A stretch of DNA of 64,000 nt from Nocardia elegans NBRC 108235 (GTDB lineage Bacteria > Actinomycetota > Actinomycetes > Mycobacteriales > Mycobacteriaceae): assembly GCF_001612845.1 (NCBI RefSeq), contig NZ_BDBF01000030.1:47543-111542 (forward strand). Reading direction: 5' to 3'. Of this stretch, positions 36,988 to 44,836 are shown piece after piece (the stretch's first letter is position 1; every line of letters starts with the position of its first letter). The notes under the pieces are model-generated. The model saw only the letters and a list, made by a program, of their open reading frames with translations. It searched no databases and was not told the DNA's origin. A program made the translations under genes and the position numbers.

Positions 36988-37000
36988 GGCTGCCTCCCTA

Positions 37001-37041
37001 ATTGTTGCTGCAACAACAATAACTGTTGTTGCAGCAACAAT
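37001..37041 (-). promoter_or_regulatory. Paired MarR operators in a perfect 18-bp inverted repeat
   Basis: The site is an exact inverted repeat (37001-37018 with 37024-37041, spacer ATAAC). Each arm itself contains the palindrome TTGTTGC-W-GCAACAA (37002-37016 and 37026-37040), with centres 24 bases apart. It lies just upstream of the SRPBCC ribosome site. This is a textbook position and symmetry for two MarR dimers; the marR gene of the operon is the expected binder. Confidence 0.85.
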
Positions 37042-37103
37042 CCTACGAGATGGCCGATACCCGCTAGTTCGGTCGTGGATGAGCAGTCCAGGCCCCTGGA
37101 GTA

Positions 37104-37322
37104 CTAACTCCGATAACGGAACAGGATTCGGCCCCTGGTCAGGTCGTAGGGACTCAGCTCCACCAAGACCCGGTCGTCCGGCAGGATCTTGATGTAGTTC
37201 ATCCGGACCTTGCCGGACAGGTGGGCGAGGACTTTGTGCCCGTTGGGCAGTTCCACCGTGAAAGTCGCGTTGCGCAGGCATTCCACGACGTGCCCCTGAA
37301 CTTCGATCGCTCCTTTCTTCAT
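37104..37322 (-). CDS. Translation initiation factor IF-1 paralogue
   Basis: 72 aa OB-fold protein matching IF-1 along its whole length: KGAIEVQGHVVECLRNATFT, VELPNGHKVLAHLSGKVRMN, YIKILPDDRVLVELSPYDLT, RGRILFRYRS. The ordinary actinobacterial infA lies in the ribosomal protein region and starts MAKKDGAIEVEGRV (from memory). This copy differs at several positions (ECLRNATFT, VRMNYIK) and carries an unusual Cys, so it looks like a second, diverged IF-1. The ATG overlaps the GNAT stop by four bases (ATGA), so both are translated from one message. Confidence 0.88.
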   Translation of the reverse strand: MKKGAIEVQGHVVECLRNATFTVELPNGHKVLAHLSGKVRMNYIKILPDDRVLVELSPYDLTRGRILFRYRS

Positions 37323-38071
37323 CGCCACACCAACTCCAGGGCGCTGTTCGACCGCTCGGCGCCGATGCCTTCGAACAGGGCGGTCGCCGCCGCGTTGGAT
37401 TCGTCGATTTCGGCCGAGGCCCAAGCCTTTCCGGCACGATGCAGTGAGCCCAGCGCCCGCCCCAGCAGAGCTCGCGCGATGCCGCGCCGGTGCGCGTCGG
37501 CGCGAACCGCGATCAGGCCGATGCGCGGTAGCCGCGTCGGTTGCGTCACGCGGCACAGCCCCGCATAGCGGCCGGCCTGGGCCGCCACCACGTAGTTCGC
37601 GGGATCGATCGGCGGGGATATCACCTCGGCCGGCATGGTCTGCCAACCGGCGGCGGCCTCGACTTCGGCGCGTACGGCGCGGTCCAGTTCGCGCAGTGAA
37701 TACGCCTCGGCCGCACCGAAATTCAGGATCTCGATACCCGGCGGCGATGCCGAATCGAGTCCCGTGATCGCCGGATCGGTGGGAACCCGGTATTCCCATT
37801 CGCGCCGCCGGATCGCGAGACCCGCCCGGCGCCAGTGCGCGGTCAGTTCGAGGTCGGCCTCGTCGACCACCGTGTAGAGCGGTGTGGGCAGGTCGGCCAG
37901 CATGGCGGCGGCGAGCCGATCGAAGGCGTCGGCCTGCCAGGAGTCGATGCTGAGAAAAAGTCGCCCATCGGGCCGCGGCGATGCCTCGCCACAACCGACC
38001 ACCCGGTCGCCGGCCAGCGCATGCCACTGGCGGTCCGCGATGCGCGTCACCATGAGTTCGGAAGAGTGCAT
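37319..38071 (-). CDS. GNAT family acetyltransferase
   Basis: 250 aa. The acetyl-CoA-binding core is near the C-terminus: IGLIAVRADAHRRGIARALL (motif A, R/Q-x-x-G-x-A type) followed by SAEIDESNAAATALFEGIGA. The N-terminal 100 residues are divergent. ATG 38071 stands behind AAGGGGACGACA. It is coupled by an ATGA overlap to an IF-1 paralogue, an arrangement I have not seen described. The substrate could be a small amine, a ribosomal or initiation protein, or a drug. Confidence 0.82.
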   Translation of the reverse strand: MHSSELMVTRIADRQWHALAGDRVVGCGEASPRPDGRLFLSIDSWQADAFDRLAAAMLADLPTPLYTVVDEADLELTAHWRRAGLAIRRREWEYRVPTDPAITGLDSASPPGIEILNFGAAEAYSLRELDRAVRAEVEAAAGWQTMPAEVISPPIDPANYVVAAQAGRYAGLCRVTQPTRLPRIGLIAVRADAHRRGIARALLGRALGSLHRAGKAWASAEIDESNAAATALFEGIGAERSNSALELVWR

Positions 38072-38095
38072 TGTCGTCCCCTTTCGGGATCGCTC

Positions 38096-38119
38096 GGACG
38101 AGCGCTCCCGATGACGACG
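38096..38119 (-). promoter_or_regulatory. Near-perfect inverted repeat upstream of the GNAT gene
   Basis: GGGATCGCTC and GAGCGCTCCC (one mismatch) flank GGAC, 25 bases upstream of the GNAT ATG. It could be an operator or a 5' UTR hairpin controlling the GNAT/IF-1 pair. No regulator gene is adjacent. Confidence 0.4.
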
Positions 38120-38279
38120 TGCGTCAATCGTCCGATCGTGAGAACGGGGAGCGCCCAAGGAATGCCGTGAAAATGGGACTCACCCCCTCGCGTGATCAGG
38201 TCGGACCGCAGAAGGTTAACAACTCCGATTTCCGGCGCCAACCCATTTTCCGAACACCCCGCCCGAAGTCCGGAACGCC

Positions 38280-38393
38280 GTGATTGCCCGCGAAGATCGC
38301 CACATCCAGCCGAGCACCGCGATGATCACCGGGTGCCTACCTCACCTCGCTATGGCCGTCATCGGCAGCGCGATCATCGTCGCCGTCGTCTGA
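38280..38393 (+). CDS. Possible 37-aa membrane peptide
   Basis: A short frame from GTG 38280. The second half is hydrophobic (HLAMAVIGSAIIVAVV) and could span a membrane. It has only a weak ribosome site (CCGGAAC) and no family. It lies in the otherwise empty 38120-38490 gap, where I see no other coding signal. It may be chance. Confidence 0.2.
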   Translation: MIAREDRHIQPSTAMITGCLPHLAMAVIGSAIIVAVV

Positions 38394-38490
38394 TCGGCGG
38401 CGTGGCTCAGTTCGTGGATCTCGAATAGTTCTGTAGCACAACACATTCAGCAATCCGCAGGGGCCGTGCGCCGACGGGATCCGAGGCGGC

Positions 38491-39093
38491 TCAGGCCGGG
38501 CCCGAATTGCCTTCGCCGATCGTGGTGTCCGCCGGATCGCGGGTCGCCGGTAGTCGAGTGGCGGGCAGGGCATCATCGATCCACGAGACGATCTCGTCGG
38601 CCCACGCCGTGATCGCGGCCCAATCGCGTAGATCGCCGTACGGGCAACCGAACAGGCGGATCAGCAGCCGGTTGCGCAGCTCAGGGGGCCGGACGACGAC
38701 ACCGGCGAAACCGCGATATCCCTTGCTGGCGGCCGAAGTCCGGCATTCGGTGACGACGGGCGGCGTGAGGCGTTTGAAGAACGCTCCCACCGGGCCACGC
38801 AGGGCCGGCCCCATGCCGACGCTGAACAACCAGTTCGGGCGTTGTTTCAACGTCTGCGCATAGCGCTCGATGTAGTCGGCGAACCCGGGGAGGAAGCCTC
38901 CGTTGTGGATCGCGCTGCCCAGCACGACCGCCTCGAAGCAGCCGGGATCCGGTGCCCGATCCACCGGCTCCACCCGGACGTGTAATCCCGCGTCCCGCAT
39001 CCGCCGCGCCATGAACTCGCCGATCTGGGCGGTCGAACCCGCTGCGGAGGCGTAGACGATGAGTACCGTGTGCTCGGTCTGATCGGATGCCAT
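38491..39093 (-). CDS. Flavodoxin-domain protein (HemG-like)
   Basis: 200 aa. The N-terminal FMN-binding loop VLIVYASAAGSTAQIGEFMA, then VLGSAIHNGGFLPGFADYIE and WLFSVGMGP, match flavodoxin-domain proteins annotated as menaquinone-dependent protoporphyrinogen oxidase-like. ATG 39093 is chosen because MASDQTEHTVLIVYAS then begins close to the first strand; longer frames are not conserved. There is no redox partner nearby. It may be a regulatory or stress flavoprotein rather than a haem enzyme. Confidence 0.8.
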   Translation of the reverse strand: MASDQTEHTVLIVYASAAGSTAQIGEFMARRMRDAGLHVRVEPVDRAPDPGCFEAVVLGSAIHNGGFLPGFADYIERYAQTLKQRPNWLFSVGMGPALRGPVGAFFKRLTPPVVTECRTSAASKGYRGFAGVVVRPPELRNRLLIRLFGCPYGDLRDWAAITAWADEIVSWIDDALPATRLPATRDPADTTIGEGNSGPA

Positions 39094-39262
39094 AGGCCAA
39101 CTGTGCGTCGAGGCCGATCGTTCGGGCAGGGTCTTCGGTCCCATCGCCTCGGCGACCTTCGTCGTCGGCTTCCGCGACAACGGATGCGATCCTGCGGCAG
39201 CGGGGACAGCCGATGACTCCGGTGATGCTCAGACAGTCCGCCACGCCGGCGGAGTGCCCTCG

Positions 39263-41611
39263 TCAGAGTGAGCGCTCGCGGACGATGCGGGCGATGTCGA
39301 GGTCGCGGACGCGGCGTAGTGCGGGAAGTTGGACGGCGATCGCGGCGGCCAGAATGGCGAACGCGACAAGCATCGGTGTCGGCGAACTCATCGCCAATTC
39401 GAGGCGGGCGCCCTGATTTTCGTAGGTGGCCAGCAGTCTACGGGCGAGCAGGATGCCACATCCGATGCCGAGCGGAATGCCGACCACGACGAGGACGAGA
39501 TTCTCGGCGGCGATCAGGCGCGACAACATTCCGGTACCCATGCCCGCCGCCCGCAGGGCGCCGAGTTCTCCCAGTCGCTCACCGATGTTGGCCGACATCG
39601 CGTTGAAAAGCAGCGCCGCGGCCATGGCGGCGGCGAAAATCAGCATGATTCCCACCAGCGTGTTGTACATCGCGAACGCCTGCCGCATGGCCGAGGCCAC
39701 GGTGGCCGTGGAAAGGTACGCGACCGCACCGGGGATCGCGGTGAGCCGATCGGAGACGGCGCGCTCATCGGTCACGCCGGGCCGCAGCTTCACCAGCACG
39801 CCCGTATCCGGTACGGGACCGATAGCCTGCCGCAGGTAGTCGGCCGAAACGTAGACGACCGGGGACAGCGGCTCGTCGACGAATCCGGCGACCGGTGCCG
39901 ATAGGTGTTGCCCGGTAGCGGTATCGGCGACATCGACCGTGTCCCCGACCGAGACGCCCAGGGTGTCGTGCAGCCCCGAGCCGAGCAGTAAACCCTTGCT
40001 GGACAACTGGTTCGAACCGGACTCTGCGATGAACCGGTGCATCTGCGTCGCGGGCGGCAAGCTGATCACGAGGGTGTCGTAGTGACGATCCCCGGCCGAG
40101 AGCGCCACGTCGTAGCGGCCCATCGGCTCGGCCGCGGCGACGTCGGGGTCCTGCCGGACGCGGGTCAGCACCGAATCGGTAGCGCCGGGGGCGGTCGCGA
40201 TCTCGGCGTCCTGCAGCATGATCCGGCCGTACTGCCGGTCGATGAGTGTCGCGACGGTGTCGCGCAACCCGGCGAACACCATCACCAGGCTCACCGAGAC
40301 GGCCACACCGACGATGGTCAACACCGCGCGGCGACGGTTCCGCAGTACGGCCCGCAGCATCATCCGCCAGCGTGCCGGCGCGCGTTCGAGCGGTGGAAAG
40401 AGGCGTTCGAGGACGCTGCGTCCTCCGCGCCGGGACGGCGGCGCGACTCGCATGGCCTCGGCGGGCGACATTCGCGCTGCGGCCCGCGCGGGCGCCCACG
40501 CGGCAACGGTCGCCGCGGCCAGGGTCGCGGCGGAAGCGACGAACAGGATGCCCGGATGCCATGCGGTCACATGCAAGGGCAGTCCGAGAGCCTGGGTATA
40601 GCGGGTGGTGATCCAGCCGCCGAGTAGATAGCCCCCGGCCAGGCCGGGAACGATGCCGAGCACCGCGCACGCCACGCCGTATCCGAGGTAATGCCGGCGC
40701 AGTAACCCCGGGGAGAAGCCGTTGGCAGCGAGGGTTCCGATGACTGCCCGCTGCGCTGCCACCACGCGGGACAGCAGCACGTAGGTACCGAGCACCGCCG
40801 CGGCCAGGAACAACCACGGCAACAGATTTGCGAAGGTCCCGAATGCCTCGACGTCGTCCTGCAACGCTCGATACGACGGCTGCTGATCGCGCGGGACAAG
40901 CTGTAGTCCGTGTGCTCGCGTGTAGTGTTCGGCCGCACTGACCAGATCACCCGCCGCAGCACGGTCGGTCGCGTACAACGCGACCTGTTCCACCGGATCG
41001 GGCAGATTCCGGACCAGATCGCGGTCGGGAAGGAACACGACGCCGAAATGCTCGGGGGTGGTCATGATCTCCTGCGTGGAGCGGGCGGGCCAGAAGTACT
41101 CCGTCGACAACGCCGAACCCGCCACCGGAATCGCTTGCCAGCCGCCGGGATTCAGAATTTCGACGCTGTCGCCGGGGTGCAGGTCGTAGTGATCGGCGAG
41201 GTGCTGTTCGACCACGAGCCGGCCCGCCGACGGCAATGTCCCCGACCGCATCGAGAGCCGGGAGACCTCGGGCTGTGTCCCGTCCGGGATACCGATCGCG
41301 CGGCCGAGGAAGGTTCGCCCCCCGATGCGAATGCCGACCTCGCTCTGATGCCTGACCTCGGCCACCGGCGCGCCCGGTAGCGCCTCGAATGCCGCAACGG
41401 ATTGTCCGGCGCCCGGGCCGGAGACGACCGCGTCCGGCAGTCGTTGCGCACTGTAGGCACGGGAGAAGGATTGATCGAGATTGCGGTAGGCGCTCGCGGC
41501 CGCGACGAACGCCGCGACGCCGATGGCCAGGACCGTGGCGACGGCCAGGAACTGCCAGCGCTGCCGCCATAGATCCCGGCGCAGCTTGCGCAGCAGCGTC
41601 CGGCCTACCAC
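39263..41611 (-). CDS. FtsX/MacB-type ABC transporter permease
   Basis: 782 aa permease with two FtsX core domains. An N-terminal span (FLAVATVLAIGVAAFVAAAS) and a long extracytoplasmic MacB-like domain (about 50-250) precede a first bundle of spans (LPWLFLAAAVLGTYVLLSRV to AAWAPARAAARMSPAEAMRV). A second span-domain-bundle unit follows (AVLTIVGVAVSVSLVMVFAG, then LRAAGMGTGMLSRLIAAENL). Start GTG 41611 overlaps the ATPase stop by seven bases. It forms an exporter or mechanotransmission complex with the ATPase, acting on envelope lipid, protein or drug. Confidence 0.9.
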   Translation of the reverse strand: MVGRTLLRKLRRDLWRQRWQFLAVATVLAIGVAAFVAAASAYRNLDQSFSRAYSAQRLPDAVVSGPGAGQSVAAFEALPGAPVAEVRHQSEVGIRIGGRTFLGRAIGIPDGTQPEVSRLSMRSGTLPSAGRLVVEQHLADHYDLHPGDSVEILNPGGWQAIPVAGSALSTEYFWPARSTQEIMTTPEHFGVVFLPDRDLVRNLPDPVEQVALYATDRAAAGDLVSAAEHYTRAHGLQLVPRDQQPSYRALQDDVEAFGTFANLLPWLFLAAAVLGTYVLLSRVVAAQRAVIGTLAANGFSPGLLRRHYLGYGVACAVLGIVPGLAGGYLLGGWITTRYTQALGLPLHVTAWHPGILFVASAATLAAATVAAWAPARAAARMSPAEAMRVAPPSRRGGRSVLERLFPPLERAPARWRMMLRAVLRNRRRAVLTIVGVAVSVSLVMVFAGLRDTVATLIDRQYGRIMLQDAEIATAPGATDSVLTRVRQDPDVAAAEPMGRYDVALSAGDRHYDTLVISLPPATQMHRFIAESGSNQLSSKGLLLGSGLHDTLGVSVGDTVDVADTATGQHLSAPVAGFVDEPLSPVVYVSADYLRQAIGPVPDTGVLVKLRPGVTDERAVSDRLTAIPGAVAYLSTATVASAMRQAFAMYNTLVGIMLIFAAAMAAALLFNAMSANIGERLGELGALRAAGMGTGMLSRLIAAENLVLVVVGIPLGIGCGILLARRLLATYENQGARLELAMSSPTPMLVAFAILAAAIAVQLPALRRVRDLDIARIVRERSL

Positions 41612-42372
41612 TGCAACTCCGATGCCTCGACCGGATGGTCCACCCACTCCGAACGGCTGATCTCACCCGACTGGAGCCACACCACGCGGTCGGCCATCCG
41701 GGCGATTTCGGAGTTGTGCGTCACGATCAGGACGGTGTGATGGCCCTCCCGCGCGAGACCGCGCAATACGGCCAGCACCTGTCGGCCGGTGGTGAGGTCG
41801 AGGCTGCCGGTGGGTTCATCGCACAGCAGCAGCGGCGGTTCCTTCACGATCGCCCGCGCGATGGCCACTCGCTGCTGCTGTCCACCCGACAGCTGTCCCG
41901 GAAATCGGTCGGCGACATCTGCGACACCGACTAGGTTCAGCGCGGCGCGACTGCGGGCGGCGGCATCCGGCCCCGTCAGCTCCGCCAGGATTTCCACGTT
42001 CTCCAGCGCGGTCAGGGTCGGGACCAGATTGAAGAATTGGAAGACGAATCCGACGCGGTCCCGCCGGAACGCGGTGCGCTGCTTGTCGTTCAGCGCGCCG
42101 ATATCCATGCCCGCCACTTCGACGACACCACCCGAGGGCTCCTCGATCCCGCCCACCAGGTTCAGCAATGTGGTCTTACCCGACCCCGACGGACCCAGCA
42201 GGACCACGAACTCGCCCGGCCGGATCTTCAGATCCACATCGCGCAGCGCGACGACCTGGCCCGCACCGGAACCGTAGGTCTTACCGACTCCGGTCATTCG
42301 TAGCGCGGGCGCACCCGATGCCGCGGCGGCCTCGGCCGCGAGCAACGGATCCGCGTGGGTGCGGCGGTTCAT
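41605..42372 (-). CDS. ABC transporter ATPase (MacB/LolD family)
   Basis: 255 aa. Walker A LLGPSGSGKTTLLNL, Q-loop FQFFNLVPTLTALENV, signature LSGGQQQRVAIARA, Walker B PPLLLCDEPTGSLD and H-loop VLIVTHNSEIA are complete. The short insert and LVPTLTALENV are typical of the LolD/MacB subgroup that drives FtsX-type permeases, consistent with the overlapping permease gene. Start ATG 42372; an extra N-terminal 25 residues precede the core. It is divergent from argC. Confidence 0.93.
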   Translation of the reverse strand: MNRRTHADPLLAAEAAAASGAPALRMTGVGKTYGSGAGQVVALRDVDLKIRPGEFVVLLGPSGSGKTTLLNLVGGIEEPSGGVVEVAGMDIGALNDKQRTAFRRDRVGFVFQFFNLVPTLTALENVEILAELTGPDAAARSRAALNLVGVADVADRFPGQLSGGQQQRVAIARAIVKEPPLLLCDEPTGSLDLTTGRQVLAVLRGLAREGHHTVLIVTHNSEIARMADRVVWLQSGEISRSEWVDHPVEASELQW

Positions 42373-42490
42373 GATCTCAGCGTCGCGAACCGGCTGTTAC
42401 GGCGGGAAGGGCCGGTTGTCACATATCGTTGCTGAACTGGGTATTCACCGACCGGAGCGAACCTGTGCCCACGGATCCGCAACCCGCCCG

Positions 42491-42520
42491 TGAATGAGCT
42501 TGCATGATCGTGCATAATCA
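42491..42520 (+). promoter_or_regulatory. ArgR box and -10 element of the argC operon
   Basis: TGAATG-N3-TTGCAT-N-ATC-N-TGCATAATCAT matches the argG upstream site (53513-53542) base for base at every named position. CATAAT (42513-42518) is a good -10, so transcription would start near 42525, exactly at the argC ATG. This predicts a leaderless argC message whose promoter is covered by ArgR. ArgR identity is inferred from the shared site and the argR gene in the operon. Confidence 0.75.
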
Positions 42521-42524
42521 TCAC

Positions 42525-43622
42525 ATGGCGGATACCTCGAGTGGGCCCGTGGTGCGGGTCGCGGTAGCTGGTGCGAGCGGATACGCGGGCGGTGAGGTCC
42601 TGCGTGTGCTGCTGGGGCATCCGGAGTACCGAGCCGGGCGCCTCGAGATCGGGGCGCTGACCGCAGGATCCAATGCCGGGACCAAGCTGGCGCAGCTGCA
42701 GCCGCATCTGCTGCCGCTGGCCGATCGCGTCCTCGAGGCGACCACGGCGGAGGTGCTGGCCGGGCACGACGTGGTGTTCCTCGGGCTGCCGCACGGGCAG
42801 TCCGCCGCCATCGCGCAGCAGCTGCCGGAGTCCACGGTGATCATCGACTGTGGGGCCGATTTCCGGCTCACCGACCCGCAGGACTGGGAGACCTATTACG
42901 GATCCCCGCATGCCGGAAGCTGGCCCTACGGTCTGCCGGAGTTGCCCGGCGCCCGGGAACAGCTGCGCGGGGCCACCCGGATCGCGGTGCCGGGCTGCTA
43001 TCCGACGGTGTCGAGTCTGGCGTTGGCGCCGGCGGTCGGGGCGGGCATCGTCGAACCGGATGTGACCGTGGTCGCGGTGAGCGGCACCTCGGGCGCGGGC
43101 CGCAAACTCGACGTGGGGCTGCTGGGTTCGGAGGTGATGGGCTCGGTCCGCGCCTACAACATCGCCGGCGCGCACCGGCACACCCCCGAGATCGCGCAGA
43201 ACCTGAAGGCCGCGGCCGCGGCGACGGGCGCCGACATCGGCGATGTCACAGTCTCTTTCACGCCGGTGCTGGCCCCGATGCCGCGCGGCATCCTGGCCAC
43301 CTGCACCGCGCGCCTGCGCCCCGACGCCGCGGGCGCGGTGGCCGACCTGGCCGCCGCCCGCGCGGTGTACGACAAGGCATACGGCGACGAACCGTTCATC
43401 CACCTGCTGCCCGAAGGCGTACTGCCGCAGACCGGTTCGGTGGTCGGCTCCAACGCCATCACCCTGCAGGTCGCCGTCGACACCGCCGCCCGCACGCTGG
43501 TGGTGATCGGCGCCATCGACAATCTGACCAAGGGCACCGCGGGCGCTGCGGTGCAATCGATGAATCTCGCTCTCGGTCTCGACGAGACCGCCGGACTTTC
43601 CACCGTAGGAGTGGCACCGTGA
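42525..43622 (+). CDS. argC: N-acetyl-gamma-glutamyl-phosphate reductase
   Basis: 365 aa NADPH-dependent enzyme of the third arginine step. It has the nucleotide-binding start VRVAVAGASGYAGGEVLRVL, the catalytic Cys158 in VPGCYPTVSSLAL and the substrate His region of GAHRHTPEI. NLTKGTAGAAVQSMNLALGL ends the family pattern. The start is set at ATG 42525, which coincides with the predicted transcript start; ATG 42504 lies inside the operator/-10. The stop overlaps the argJ start (GTGA). Confidence 0.95.
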   Translation: MADTSSGPVVRVAVAGASGYAGGEVLRVLLGHPEYRAGRLEIGALTAGSNAGTKLAQLQPHLLPLADRVLEATTAEVLAGHDVVFLGLPHGQSAAIAQQLPESTVIIDCGADFRLTDPQDWETYYGSPHAGSWPYGLPELPGAREQLRGATRIAVPGCYPTVSSLALAPAVGAGIVEPDVTVVAVSGTSGAGRKLDVGLLGSEVMGSVRAYNIAGAHRHTPEIAQNLKAAAAATGADIGDVTVSFTPVLAPMPRGILATCTARLRPDAAGAVADLAAARAVYDKAYGDEPFIHLLPEGVLPQTGSVVGSNAITLQVAVDTAARTLVVIGAIDNLTKGTAGAAVQSMNLALGLDETAGLSTVGVAP

Positions 43623-44836
43623 CCGACACCGATATCGCCGGCGGCAAACTGGTCCGCACCCAGGGTGTGACCGCACCGCTCGGATACCGGGCCGCCGGCA
43701 TCGCAGCCGGCATCAAGGCCAACGGAAAGCTCGATCTGGCACTGGTTTTCAACGAGGGGCCCGACTATGCCGCGGCGGGTGTGTTCACCCGCAACAAGGT
43801 GAAGGCCGCGCCGGTGCTGTGGTCGCAGCAGGTGCTCACCAGCGGGCGCCTGCGCGCGGTGATCCTCAATTCCGGCGGCGCCAACGCCTGCACCGGCCCG
43901 GGCGGATTCCAGGACACCCACGCCACCGCCGAGGAACTGGCGAAAGCGTTGAGCAACTGGGGAACCGAAACCGGCGCGGGCGAAATCGCGGTCTGCTCAA
44001 CGGGTTTGATCGGTGACCGGCTGCCGATGGACAAACTGCTGCCCGGCGTGACCGAGATCGTGCACGAGATGGCGGGCGGCCTGTCCGGCGGCACCGACGC
44101 GGCGCACGCCATCATGACCACCGACACCGTGCCCAAGCAGGCCGCGTTCCATCACGCCGACAAATGGAATGTCGGCGCGATGGCCAAGGGCGCGGGCATG
44201 CTCGCCCCGTCCCTGGCCACCATGCTGGTCGTGGTCACCACCGACGCCGCCGCCACCCCGCAGCAGCTGGATGCGGCGCTGCGCAATGCCACCCGGCTGA
44301 CCTTCGACCGGCTCGACGTCGACGGCTCCTGCTCGACCAACGACACCGTATTGCTGCTGGCCAACGGCGCCAGCGGCGTCACCCCGAGCCAGGAGGAACT
44401 CGACGCCGCGGTGCTGGCGGTCTGCGACGACCTCGCCGCGCAGCTGATGGCCGACGCCGAAGGCGTCACCAAGCGCGTCGAGATCACCGTCACCGGCGCG
44501 GTGAGCGAGGACGAGGCGCTGATCGCCGCTCGCGCGGTCGCCCGCGACTCGCTGGTCAAGACCGCGTTCTTCGGTTCCGATCCGAACTGGGGCCGGGTGC
44601 TGGCCGCGGTGGGCATCGCCCCCATCGAACTCGATCCCGATCGGGTCACCGTGTCGTTCAACGGAAATCCGGTGTGCGTCAACGGAACCGGCGCTCCCGG
44701 CGCACGTGAGGTGGACCTGTCCGGGCCCGATATCGCGGTGCTGGTGGAACTGGGGCTCGGCGAGGGCACCGCGACCGTGCGCACCACCGACCTCTCGCAC
44801 GGCTACGTCGAAGAGAATTCGGCCTACAGCTCATGA
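43619..44836 (+). CDS. argJ: Glutamate N-acetyltransferase (ornithine acetyltransferase)
   Basis: 405 aa Ntn-hydrolase-fold enzyme that recycles the acetyl group from N-acetylornithine to glutamate; some members also use acetyl-CoA. The self-cleavage site is in KGAGMLAPSLATMLVVVTTD, with the Thr after Ala as new N-terminal nucleophile. FGSDPNWGRVLAAVGI and EENSAYSS at the C-terminus are family hallmarks. GTG 43619 overlaps argC. No argA or argE-like gene lies nearby, consistent with the cyclic pathway. Confidence 0.95.
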   Translation: MTDTDIAGGKLVRTQGVTAPLGYRAAGIAAGIKANGKLDLALVFNEGPDYAAAGVFTRNKVKAAPVLWSQQVLTSGRLRAVILNSGGANACTGPGGFQDTHATAEELAKALSNWGTETGAGEIAVCSTGLIGDRLPMDKLLPGVTEIVHEMAGGLSGGTDAAHAIMTTDTVPKQAAFHHADKWNVGAMAKGAGMLAPSLATMLVVVTTDAAATPQQLDAALRNATRLTFDRLDVDGSCSTNDTVLLLANGASGVTPSQEELDAAVLAVCDDLAAQLMADAEGVTKRVEITVTGAVSEDEALIAARAVARDSLVKTAFFGSDPNWGRVLAAVGIAPIELDPDRVTVSFNGNPVCVNGTGAPGAREVDLSGPDIAVLVELGLGEGTATVRTTDLSHGYVEENSAYSS

